Source: Musa acuminata AAA Group (taxonomy: Eukaryota; Streptophyta; Magnoliopsida; Zingiberales; Musaceae). Taken from it: DNA of 64,000 bases. The stretch spans positions 28,375,501-28,439,500 of the forward strand of contig NC_088345.1 of assembly GCF_036884655.1 (NCBI RefSeq). The letters run 5' to 3'. Below the pieces are notes generated by a model. It was given only the letters and a program-made list of their open reading frames with translations. It was not told the origin of the DNA and searched no databases. Shown one piece after another: positions 10,741 through 20,712 of this stretch (position 1 is the first letter of the stretch; each line of letters opens with the position of its first letter). The translations under genes were made by a program, and so were the position numbers.

Positions 10741-12485
10741 TGTTGAATCTCTGATTTTGATGATGAAGTCAATTGTCATTTGTTGTCTAACCTATATGTT
10801 GAGATAAGTGTGCAGGATTAACTACGATAAAAGTAAGACATGCAGCAGGAGTTGCACCGGAGTCATGACAATGATCACGTTGGGAGTTCGAGAGCTCGAC
10901 GGAAGTTCGGACAGCCGTTGGAGGTTCTATGGGAACAAATCCGAGAAGTCCATAAGCTTGCCAAAGAAGCTCGTCGGAACTCGCCAACTGGATCGTCGCA
11001 AGTCCAGGAGTTTGCCGGAAGTCCGCAGGAGAATCACCGAGGGTTCATCGGATGATCGACGGAAGTTCACCGGAAACTCGTCGGAAGAAGCGATTGACGC
11101 ACCGGAGCAAGCTGCAGAAATTGTCTTAGGATTTATCGTAGTTAGCATAATGATTAAGTTGGTACAGGGAGGTTATCCCATTAGCTTAATCTTGGGGCAA
11201 TTGGGCCTTTGAAAAACTCAAATTGGGCCGAATGGATCTACCCATTCGGACCCTGATTGCTGCGGGAGGTGCAACTGCCCAAGCCAGGAGGTAGCATCGA
11301 TTGGGCTAAGTCTCCTAGGGAGACTGGGCGGTGCAACCGCCCCAGCCAAGAGGTGCAACCGCCTAGGCTCAGTCTCCAAGCGAGACTAGGCGGTGCAACC
11401 TCTCCTAACAGGAGGTAGCACCGCCTGAGCTCGGTCTTCGAGCTTTGGCAGGCGGTGCAACCGCCCTAGTCAGGAGGTGCAACCGCCTAAGCTCGGTCTT
11501 CGAGCTCTGGCAGAGAGGTGCAACCGTCCCTGACAGAGGTGGCACCGCTTAGAGGCTCAGTCTTCGAGCTCTGCCAGGCGGTGCAACCGCCCCAATCAGG
11601 AGGTGCAACTGCCTGATCCCGGAATTCCGGGAATTGACAGTTTTGAGCTCCAAATTTGAATGGGGTTGGGGCCTATAAATACCCCACCCATTTAGCATTG
11701 AAAGGTAGCAACTTACACTTGAAATCTTGATATCTTTCTATGATTCTTAGAGCTCAAAATTGTTGTAAAGGCTAAAAGTTCTCCTCCCTCTATTCTTCAA
11801 AGTTTTGAGTTGTAAAGAGAGGAGAGAAAATTTATGTAAGTGTTGTCTCCTAAGCCCATCAAAAGGAGTGAAACTGTAAAAGGGTGGTTGGCCTTTGCCT
11901 ATTGAAGGAAGGCCTCTAGTTGACGTCGGTGATCTCGTCGGTGGAGGAAGCCAAAAGTGGAGTAGGTCAAGATTGACCGAACCACTCTAAATCTCGGTTT
12001 GCATTTACTTTGAGCATTTTATCTTTACTGCAAACCTCCGAAATAACTACTGCCTTCTGCGCTTTTACGAATGAATTTCTAAGTTCAAAACTTTCCGAAT
12101 CTATGTTTAGACGTAAATCAGCTTTTTCGTACGATCATTACATTTCAGTTTACGTTTACGTCTTGATTTCAATTATAACTGCAAACTGCCTTTTGCGCAT
12201 GTATAAAACATATCTCAAAGTTCAGTATCTTCAAAATTGTCATTTAGACGTAAACTGGTTTTATCGTACGAACGTCGCATTTCAGTTTGCGCTTGCATTC
12301 TGATTTTCATCATAAACTGCAAACTGCCTTTGTAGATTTACTTTAATGTCATCTCGCTTAATCTTAAGATCGGCTTTTACATCGAAATCATTTTTTATCA
12401 AACGAACGCAGCTTTCGGTTTTAATCGCTGAAAAATTTTCGCTGCACTAATTCACCCCCCCCTCTTAGTGCTCTTGATCCTAACA
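10741..12485 (+). repeat. 3' LTR of element B (1745 bp)
   Basis: It runs from TGTTGAATCT to GATCCTAACA. The palindromic GC-rich array is at about 11260-11620, the TATA box at 11674-11681, and the C-tract with CTCTTAGTGCTC is just before the end. A single gacgtaaat motif (12110s) is present where A and the LTR at 62187 have the expanded 18-bp array. Confidence 0.9.
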
Positions 12486-12487
12486 AA

Positions 12488-12850
12488 TTAATGATAACTA
12501 TGATTGCCATATTAGCAATATGCCATGTTTGCATCATGTTAAGATATCAAGAACTTGCATCGTAGTCCTACGTGTTGATATCTTACCATATGATGAAATG
12601 CTATGATTGCTAAAATACTTGAAATGTGTGGATTAATGATAACTATATGCCATGTTTGCATCATGTTAAGATATCAAGAACTTGCATCGTAGTCCTATGT
12701 GTTGATATCTTACCATGTGATGAAATCCTATGATTGCTAAAATACTTGAAATGTGTGCATCATGTTAAGATATCAAAATTTTACTTCGAAATTTTACATG
12801 TTGATATCTTACCATATGATGAATTACTATCATTACCATAATTCACATTT
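12488..12850. repeat. Three tandem copies of a hairpin-bearing unit in the tail of C
   Basis: Two units of roughly 130-140 bases (12488-12630 and 12631-12758) and one partial unit (12759-12850). Each contains TTAAGATATCAA and, about 35 bases on, TTGATATCTTA, an inverted pair. B has one such unit and D has three. Confidence 0.75.
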
Positions 12851-13087
12851 GAAATTTGAAAATGGATGTCGAGTCTTGACATCATACACCATTTTAAGAG
12901 AGATACATCATGATGGGAATCATGATGGGAGTATTGATAAGGTTAAATGATTTAAACTTACCAATATGTCTCATGAATTCAAAGGCTTTGAATTCAAGAA
13001 TGACTTATCTCAATTATGGCATATAGGTAGGGGGAGTTAAGGTTAACTCCGTTATCAATTGATTATCATCATCAAAAAGGGGGAGAT

Positions 13088-14647
13088 TGTTGAATCTCAA
13101 ATTTTGATGATGATGTCAATTGTCATTTATTATCTAATCCATATGTTGAGATAAGTGTGCAGGATTAACTATGATGAAAGTAAGATATGCAGTAGAAGTT
13201 GCGCCGGAGTCAAGACAATGATCACGTTGGGGGTTCGAGAGTTCGACGGAAATCCGGACGGTTGTCGGATGTTCTGTGCGAACAAATCCGAGAAGTCCAG
13301 GTGCTTGCCAAAGAAGCTCGTCAGAACTCGCCAAGTGAATCGTCGCAAGTCTAGGAGTTTGCCGGAAGTCCACCGGAGCATCGTCGAAGGTTCATCGGAT
13401 GTTCGCCGGAAGTTCGCCGGAAACACGCCGGAAGAAGCGATTGACGCACCAGAGCAAGTTGCAGTAAATGCCTTAAGAAATTCGTAGTTAGCACGATGAT
13501 TAAGTTAGAAATGGGAGGTGATCCTATTAACTTAATCTTGGGGCAATTGGGCCCTTGACAGACCCAAATTGGCCCGAATGGATCAACCCATTCAGACCCA
13601 GATTACTTGGGCAAAGGTGGCACCACCTGGGTCGGCGGTGGCACCACCCAGGGCTCAATCTCCGAGCTCTGGCTGGGCGGTGTAACTGGCTCTGAAAGAG
13701 GTGCAACTGCTTGAGCTCGGTCTCCGAGCTTTGGCTGGGTGGTGCAACCGCCCCGGTCAAGCGGTGGCACCGCTTGAGCTTAGTCTCTGAGCTCTGGCAG
13801 GAGGTGCAACCGCCCCTGATAGGAGGTGGCATTGCCCAAAGGCTCAGTCTTCGAGCTCTACCAGGCGGTGCAACCGCCCCAGTCAGGTGGTACAATCGCT
13901 AGACCCCGAAATTTCAGGAATTGACAGTTTTGAGTTCGGAATTCAAATTGGGTTGGGGCCTATAAATACCGCACCCTTTTAGCAATTACAGAGTAACCAA
14001 AAACCACTGAAATCCTGATCTTACTCTGTGTTTTTGAGAGCTCAAAAAGTGTTGTATGAGTTAAAAGTTCTCCTTCCTCTTTTCTTCCAAGTTTTGATCT
14101 GTCAAGAGAGGAAAGAAAATTCTGTAAGGGTTGTCTCCTAAGCTCGTCAAAAGGAGTGAAATTGTAAAAGGGTGGTTGGCCTTCACTTATTGAAGGAAGG
14201 CCTCTAATGGACGTCAGTGACCTCATCGGTGGAGGAAGCCAGAAGTGGATGTAGGTCAAGATTGACCGAACCACTCTAAATCTTGGTTTGCATTTATTTT
14301 GAGCATATTATCTTTACTGCAAACCTCCTCAATAGCTTACTGCCTTCTGCACTTTTACGATCGTGTTTCAAAGTTCAGTATTTTCCGAATCAACGTTTAG
14401 ACGTAAATCAGTTTTATCGTACGAATATCATATTTCAGTTTATGCTTACATTCTAATTTCCATCACAACTGCAAACTACCTTCATATACTTGCTTTAACT
14501 GCATCTTGCTTGATCACAAGTTAAAGTGATTTACGAATCTGATTTTCTACCGAAATCGCTTTTATCATACGAATGCAGTTTTAATCGTCGAAAGTTTTCC
14601 GCTACACTAATTCACCCCCCCCCCTCTTAGTGCTCTTGATCCTAACA
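13088..14647 (+). repeat. 3' LTR of element C (1560 bp)
   Basis: TGTTGAATCTCA at the left after GGGGGAGAT, GATCCTAACA at the right. Its GC-rich array (about 13605-13900) contains ggtggcaccacc-type blocks and cgagctctggc blocks. TATA box at 13961-13968. The terminal C run has nine or ten bases. Confidence 0.88.
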
Positions 14648-14814
14648 CTATCTTCATGTCATGTTTGCTTGAAAAATATGTATAATCGGTATTCTATCAC
14701 TTATTGTTGAAAAATGACATGAACCTTTTTATAACATGAATCATTACCATACTTATGCTTAAAATTTACTTAAATCGTTCTCCTTTTTGCTGATGACAAA
14801 GGGGAAGAAATATG

Positions 14815-15130
14815 TGGTAAATTGATGATAGAATTACTATAATTGCCATATTTGCATTATGTTAAGATATCAAAAACTTGCATCGTAATTTTATGATATT
14901 GATATCTTAAAATATATGGTAAATTAATGATAGAATTGCTATACACGTGAAATGTTTGCATTAATGAAAAGATATCTAGAGCTTACATTGCAATTTTACA
15001 ATGTTGATATCTTGCCATGTGATGAAATGCTATGATTGCTATACACTTGAAATGTTTGCATTATGTTAAGATATCAAGAGCTTACATCACAATTTTATAT
15101 GTTGATATCTTACCATTGCTATGATTGCTA
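14815..15130. repeat. Hairpin-bearing units in the tail of D
   Basis: Three related units with AAGATATCAA or AAGATATCTA followed 30-40 bases later by TTGATATCTT; same family as 12488-12850. Confidence 0.7.
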
Positions 15131-15379
15131 TCTTTCATATTTGAAATGTAAGACATGAAAATGGATGACAAGCCTTGACATCATTTTCCGAGAGATACAT
15201 CATGATAAGAATCATAATAGGAGTATTGATAAGGTTAAATGAACTTAACTTCTCAATATGTCTCTTGAATTCAAAGGCTTTGAATTCAAGAATGACTTAT
15301 CTCAACTATGGCATATAGATAAGGGGAGTTAATGTTAACACTGTCATCAATTAATTGTCATCATCAAAAAGGGGGAGAT

Positions 15380-16606
15380 TATTGAATCTTAGATTTTGAT
15401 GACAAAGTCAATTATCATTTGGTTATCTAATCCATATGTTGAGATAAGTTTACAGGATTAACTACAATGGCAGTAAAACAGGCAGCAGGTGTTGCACCGG
15501 AGTCAAGACCAAGATCACATTAGGGGTTCAAGAGTTCGATGGAAGTCCGGACGGTCGTCGAAGGTTCTACGGGAACAAATTGAGAAGTCCAAGAGCTTAC
15601 CAAAGAAGCTCATCAGAACTCGCCAAGAGGATCGTCGCAAGTACAGGAGTTTGCCGGAAGTCTGCTAGAGCATCGCCGAGGGCTCGTCGGATGTTCATCG
15701 GAAATTCGTCGGAAGCTCGACGGAAGAAGCGATTGACGCAACAGAACATGAGTTGTAGTATTAATGTCTTAAATATCATAGTTGGCATGAAGAGTACGTT
15801 AGGAATGGGAGGTGATCCCATTAACTTAATCTAGGGCCAATTGGGCTCTTGACAAACCCAAATTGGGCCGAATAGATCAGCCCATTCGGACCAATATTTC
15901 ATGGCCGACGGTGGCACCGCCCAGAAGCTCGGTCTCTGAGTGAAGTCAGGCAATGGTACCACCTGAGCTCAGTCTCCGAGCAGTGTTAGGTAGTAGTGTC
16001 ACCCAGTTCTGGCGGTGGTACCGCTAGGACCCCGAAAATCCGGGAGATGATACTTTTGAGCTCCAAATTCAAACCAGTTAGGGGCCTATATAAACCCCAC
16101 CCTTTCCTGTATGAAAGGGTACCGAAAGCTTGCATTTATTCCAAGAATTTAAGAGCTTAAAAGTGTTGTAAAAGGTTAGAAGTTTTTCTCCTTCTTTTCT
16201 TCTAAGTTTTGATTATTCAAGAGAGGAGTGGAAATCTATAAGAGTTATCTCCTAAGCCTGTCAAAATGAGTAAAGCTGTAATAGGGTGGTTGGCCTTTGC
16301 CTATTGAATAAAGGCCTCTAGTGGACGTTGGTGACCTCATCGGAGGAGGAAGCCAAAAGTGGATGTAGGTCAAGATTGACTATACTACTCTAAATCTTGG
16401 TTTGCATTTACATTCTGCTCACTATCTTAATTGTAAACTACCTCCGTTGATTTACTTTAACTATACTTTTGTTTGATCTTAAGTTGAAGAACTTTCTAAA
16501 ATAGTTTTCATCAAAAATGCTTTCATCGTACAAACGTTGTTTTAAACCAATGAAAGTTTTCCTCTACACTAATTCACCCCCCCCCTTAGTGCTCTTGATC
16601 CTAACA
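15380..16606 (+). repeat. 3' LTR of element D (1227 bp)
   Basis: It starts TATTGAATC instead of TGTTGAATC, so the terminal TG has mutated to TA. It ends GATCCTAACA. The GC-rich array is short (about 15900-16035) and the promoter reads TATATAAA (16087-16094). It is the shortest and most diverged of the plus-strand LTR stack, consistent with being the oldest of B, C and D. Confidence 0.82.
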
Positions 16607-17247
16607 AGCGGTACCACTACCTGTGCTAGGCGGTACCATAACCTGGCTTCTTGACACTAGGCGGTACCACTACCTGACAGAGCTCGGAGATCGAGCTATA
16701 GTGATACCACCACTTGATAGGGGCGGAACCACCGTCTAGACCACTAAGGAGACTGAGTCTCCCAAGCGGTGCCACCACCGATGATATCTCAGTAATGTTC
16801 CGATGGACTCCCAGCAAGCTCTTGGACTTCACAATGATCTTCTTGGCAAGTTCCGATGAGCTTCTTTGGCAAGCTCCATGACTTCTTGGTCAATTCCAGC
16901 AAAACTTCCGACAAACGTCCGGACTTCTGATGAATTCTCGAACTCCCAACAAAATCACGTTCTTGACTCCAGGACTTCATTTTGCTTTATGCCTTACTAT
17001 CGTAGTTAATTCTACACACATCAAAACACACTTCGATTTAGACAATTATTACTAAGCATGAATCATGTCGTCTGGTAAGTCATTGGTCCATCGATGCTTT
17101 CTTCGATTCTTCGGCACATCGTCCACTCTTGTGGCCTATTGCCCAATCGGCCAATTGACATCTACAACTCCAATATCCTTGGCGCAATATCTGCTCTTCT
17201 TGGCTCGATGCCCAAATCCATGGCTCGATGCCTTCTATCGATACGTC
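16607..17247 (-). repeat. SIRE-like LTR E, middle part (interrupted by D and F)
   Basis: The array of ggcggtaccactacc blocks (16607-16790) and the segments TTCCGATGAGCTTC and TCATTGGTCCATCGATGC match, in the same orientation, the LTR at 54104-54755. The stretch continues after element F at 26571. The left part is presumably beyond the window, displaced by D. Confidence 0.75.
17243..17247. repeat. Target-site duplication of element F (left copy)
   Basis: acgtc here, acgtt at 26571-26575. The one mismatch is a C to T change at a CpG in the uninserted sequence (acgtcgaccg), which is also what the related LTR at 54571-54590 shows. Confidence 0.8.
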
Positions 17248-18448
17248 TGTTAGGATCGGAGCGGCACTAAGAGGGGGGGGGGTGAATTAGTGCAGCGGAT
17301 TAAAACTTTGGTTTTAGAAAAATCTTTCTTACGATAAGAATGGAACTTGAAAAGCTTAACTTGAAAGCGTATTCTTAAAGTTGCGCAGCAAAGGTAATAA
17401 GGAACTTAAGCATGTAAGAAGGTTTGCAGTAATGTAAATAGCAATAATGAAATGCAAACTAGAGATTACGCCGATTTTAGAGTGGTTCGGTCAAATGACC
17501 TACATCCACTTGCGAGGCCCCTCTTCGATGAGGCTCCCACCTTCCACTAGCAAATCTCTTGAAATGGAAGGGTAAATACCCCTCTTACAACCTTTTACAA
17601 GCAGTTCAACCTCTTACAAATTTTCAATAAGAAAGAAGGAGGAGAACTCTCTAGCAAATTGAAAACAAGACTTGCTAAGACTTTCTAAGACTTTTCTCTC
17701 AATCAAATGCTTCTCAAAAGTTGTAATCTCAACTAAGATTTGAGGGGTATTTATAGGCCTCAAGAGGATTCAAATTTGGGCTCCAAAATTTGAATTTTCT
17801 TTGGGTTCCCGATGTTGGCGGTGCCACCGCCCAGCCAAGCGGTGCCACCGCCCAGCGCTCGGGTGCTGGACGGTGCAACCGCCCAGCCCAGGAGGTGTCA
17901 CCGCCCAGCCAGGTGGTGCCACCGCCTAGCTCTCCGGTTCATTGGTTTGGCTTAATTTTAGCCCAAACCAAATCTGACTTTGGGCTAGTTGGCCCCTAAC
18001 CAGGATATAGGATTATCTCTTAATCCTATTCCTAATTACAAGTGAACTACATTACAAAACACATCCTAAGCAAGTTTTCAACCGCGAACGTCGAGTCTTG
18101 TTCCGATGAGCTTTCCGACGAACTTTCTTCCGACGGACTCCCATCAAGCTCCAGATCTTGTGATGACTTTAACGAGTAACCGAGCCTTCTCGGTGATCTC
18201 CGTGAACCTCCGACGATCTCTTTGGCGAACTTTCAAAAATTCCGATAGGTTCCCGATTTCTTCTCGGTTGGTTCCGGCAACATCTCCGATGATTCTTCGG
18301 ACTCTTAAACGTCCATCGATCTTGACTCCGGTATTCTTGCTTTGTGTTTTTTGGTTATCGTAGTTAATCCTGCACACTTAACTCAATAATATGGATTAGA
18401 TCAATTAACCCATCAATTGATTTCATCATCAAAATCTGAGATTCAACA
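17248..18448 (-). repeat. 3' LTR of element F (1201 bp)
   Basis: TGTTAGGATCGGAGCGGC at the left and GAGATTCAACA at the right, adjoining the PPT. It contains TATA box 17748-17755 and a short GC array (17815-17930) of ggtgccaccgcccagc blocks. By eye it is close to 25361-26570, with scattered substitutions and small array differences. Confidence 0.9.
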
Positions 18449-18463
18449 ATCTCCCCCTTTTTT
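18449..18463 (-). other. Polypurine tract of element F
   Basis: The minus strand reads AAAAAAGGGGGAGAT immediately before the 3' LTR. Confidence 0.87.
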
Positions 18464-19111
18464 ATGATGATAATCAATTGATGACGGAGTTAAACATAAC
18501 TCCCCCTATCTATGTGCCATATTATGAGAAGATGAAAACACTTGAATTCCATCTATAGAATTCAAGCATAAACCGATAAGTTCTAATCGTAGAACTTATC
18601 GTTATTCTCTTTAAGCAATAGTAAATACAAAACTTCGATGAAAATCATGATAAGAGACAATTTTTACTACGATAAAAGATAAAAATTTTCAACATGAATT
18701 TCATGATATAAATGTAAGGCATTCTTTCAATATGATCAATCAATCTTGCGATATTTTCAAGGATTTTGCAAGGCATATAAGACATTCGTATCACACAAGT
18801 TTTTGTAATTCATATAAGTCATGCTATCGTTATGGTGTAAGTCATCACTTAGTCATCACTTCTCCCCCTTTGTCATCAACAAAAAGAGACAAGCCAGCTA
18901 ATTGATGATCATAGAAAAAAGGTTTAGCATTTAATAGTAAACAAAGTTCATCATTCAAATTTGCCAGAAATAGTTTATCCAAAAGACATCATCATTTATG
19001 CAGATCAAAATAGTGGTTATCTAAAAGGAAGGATCAGTTATCGTTCAATCGATGACAAACTTTGAACTTGTTGTTAAAAGCAAACAGAACAGAATAAAAA
19101 GATACATCAAT

Positions 19112-20205
19112 TTAATCCTTAGGAGGTAATCCACAGTGCTGATACATTATATCTATTTTTTCATTCATTTGTTGCAGTGTCTTCAAAATTTGAACTTGTT
19201 GATTCTGAATTTGTTCTTGCTATGATTTGATCAGAGACAGTTCCGCCATAATGAGATCTTCAGAGGAGGAAACAGGAGCTGAAGGTGCTGCGCCAAAGGG
19301 ACTAGGAGGAGGAGATTCATTTCCCATAAGAATTGGTGTTTCGGGGTGTTCTATTGGTGGAGGAATTGGATCCGTCCTTCTAGGCTGCCTAACCCATATG
19401 ACATTGCTAAAAGTGCACCTAAGTCTTTTTAGTAGGTTTTTATTTATTTTGTTATATCGATCATTTTGAATAGATTCTTCATCGGGTGGAATGCAAATGT
19501 CATAGGTTTGAAGAAATCTAGTGATTAACCTCCCATATGGCAACATAGTATCTTGAGCCATAATATCCTGCATGTGTTGCCGAATTAAGTACCCAAAACA
19601 ATTATGCTGACCGGTCATAATCCAATACATGGTACTTATCTCTATTTGACTTATTTCGTCAAGATGAAATTGTTTGGGGAATATGATGCTTGTGATAATA
19701 TGATGAAGAATTTTAGAGTTGAAAGGCAGTAAGTGTTCACAGCTCTTGGGTAGGAAGTCAAGGTTTGGATTTGCAAAAATTATTTCTACGGCTTCGGTAT
19801 AGGTTGCTCCTATTGTGTTGACATCCCATTTACCTTTAAAATAGCATCCCCTATCTTTTCAGTTATGCCAATTAGCTTACAAATAGTGCTGTCAAATATT
19901 CTAATGGGTGTTCCTAGAAGGTAAGTGTTTAGGCTATCGTTGTCCTCATATAGGTTGGCATAGAACAATCTAACTAATCGCGGATAGATTGGTTCATCTA
20001 TTTGTAGTAGAGGTAGAGCTTCTAGGTGTGCAAACCACCTAATGGGTTCTAAGTCCTCTAGTTCATCCAGATCAACGTATTTTCCCTTATGGATACATCG
20101 TGTTTTAAATTTTGGAGAGCTAAGGGCTACCTCTTTTGATCTAAAAAGATCATGGTCAAATGAATCTCTTTCACTCCTTTTTCCTTTTGATCTCTTAGGA
20201 GCCAT
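19112..20205 (-). pseudogene. Extra ORF of element F, resembling the plant 'putative plant transposon protein' domain
   Basis: It starts MAPKRSKGKRSERDSFD with a basic N-terminus. It then has FYANLYEDNDSLNTYLLGT, a TMYWIMTGQ segment, LPYGRLITRFLQ, a Pro/Ser-rich tract and a Gln-rich, probably coiled-coil end that finishes GLPPKD. The order of FYANL, then YL.G.PI.FD...I..L.G, then a helical region with I.TG and a final LI...L resembles the domain called 'putative plant transposon protein' in plant proteomes; this is from memory and not searched. The frame is open from 20205 to a TAG at 19810-19812, shifts there, continues to a TAG at 19220-19222 and reaches TAA at 19112-19114. It lies in the element's sense orientation between RNase H and the PPT, where SIRE elements may carry an env-like ORF. 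No signal peptide or membrane segment is seen, so it is not an obvious envelope protein. Confidence 0.6.
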
Positions 20206-20712
20206 TATCTAGACAAGATAATGATGAAATTGTGAAAAATAAGCAAGGGAAAGAGAAAAGAAAAGAAAAGAGGAAATGGGATACCAAAAAGAGGGATTTC
20301 AAGTGTTACCTTATGGAGATTATGTCGAGAGATGGAAAGCTTGGACCACCAAGAATCCTTCTCCAATGCTTCTAAGAGTTAGAATGAGGGTTAGAGGGAA
20401 TGAGAGAGGGTTTTGAGAGCTTTTTCATCAGGTTGGGGGTGGTGTCACTACCGGCCCTAACCCCTCGGGTTAATAAGGGTCGCTCAGTCGGTGCCACCGC
20501 CAAACCGAGCGGTGTCACCGCCGGATCTGGCGGTGCCACCGTTGGCATCCCGCGGAGGAAAGAAAAAAAATTTTTCTTCCTCCCTTTTGTTTAGCTTCTT
20601 CCCTCAAGATAATAAGTTATACTTTAATGGATCATTTTGAATTGAAGAAGAAGGAAGAAATCAAATCCACAAAAGAAAGGAAAAGGACGAGTCATTTTTC
20701 GTGAAGCTCATT
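20206..20712 (-). promoter_or_regulatory. Leader of the extra ORF in F: GC blocks, pyrimidine-rich 5' UTR-like stretch, possible intron
   Basis: Reading toward the ORF there are three ggcggtg.caccg blocks (about 20490-20550), like those just upstream of the TATA boxes in the LTRs. A CCCTCTCTCATTCCCTC pyrimidine stretch follows (about 20385-20415). Next comes a possible splice donor AAG/GTAAC (at 20309) and acceptor GTCTAG (at 20209) four bases before the ATG. Together they look like a gene leader rather than random internal sequence. This is inference from sequence appearance only. Confidence 0.4.

Larger units (their letters stand above)
4391..12485 (+). mobile_element. SIRE-type Copia element B, 5' LTR interrupted by A
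   Basis: The order is a 5' LTR remnant (4391-5297), PBS (5300-5311), gag (5348-6931), pol (6932-9980), 3' untranslated part, PPT (10727-10740) and 3' LTR (10741-12485). The missing first about 840 bases of the 5' LTR should lie left of the window, beyond A. The right edge abuts the 3' tail of another SIRE copy (C), so B inserted into C; the predicted duplicate at the far end is aatta. All pol domains are present but carry several stops and one frameshift. Confidence 0.9.
12486..14647 (+). mobile_element. SIRE-type Copia element C, 3' end only
   Basis: Consists of the 3' internal tail (12486-13087), PPT (13074-13087) and a 3' LTR (13088-14647). It is interrupted on its left by element B. Its right edge abuts the same kind of 3' internal tail of another copy (D), so C lies inside D; the predicted target duplicate is ctatc. 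No coding part is in the window. Confidence 0.85.
14648..16606 (+). mobile_element. SIRE-type Copia element D, 3' end only
   Basis: Consists of the internal 3' tail (14648-15379) and 3' LTR (15380-16606), interrupted on its left by C. The tail holds an internal purine tract (gacaaaggggaagaaa, 14795-14810), three hairpin-bearing units (about 14815-15130) and the PPT (15366-15379). Its right edge abuts a minus-strand LTR (E) at 16607; predicted target duplicate agcgg. No coding part is visible. Confidence 0.82.

Noticed and set aside
19227..19469. 80-codon plus-strand ORF
   Set aside because: Antisense shadow of the extra ORF of element F.
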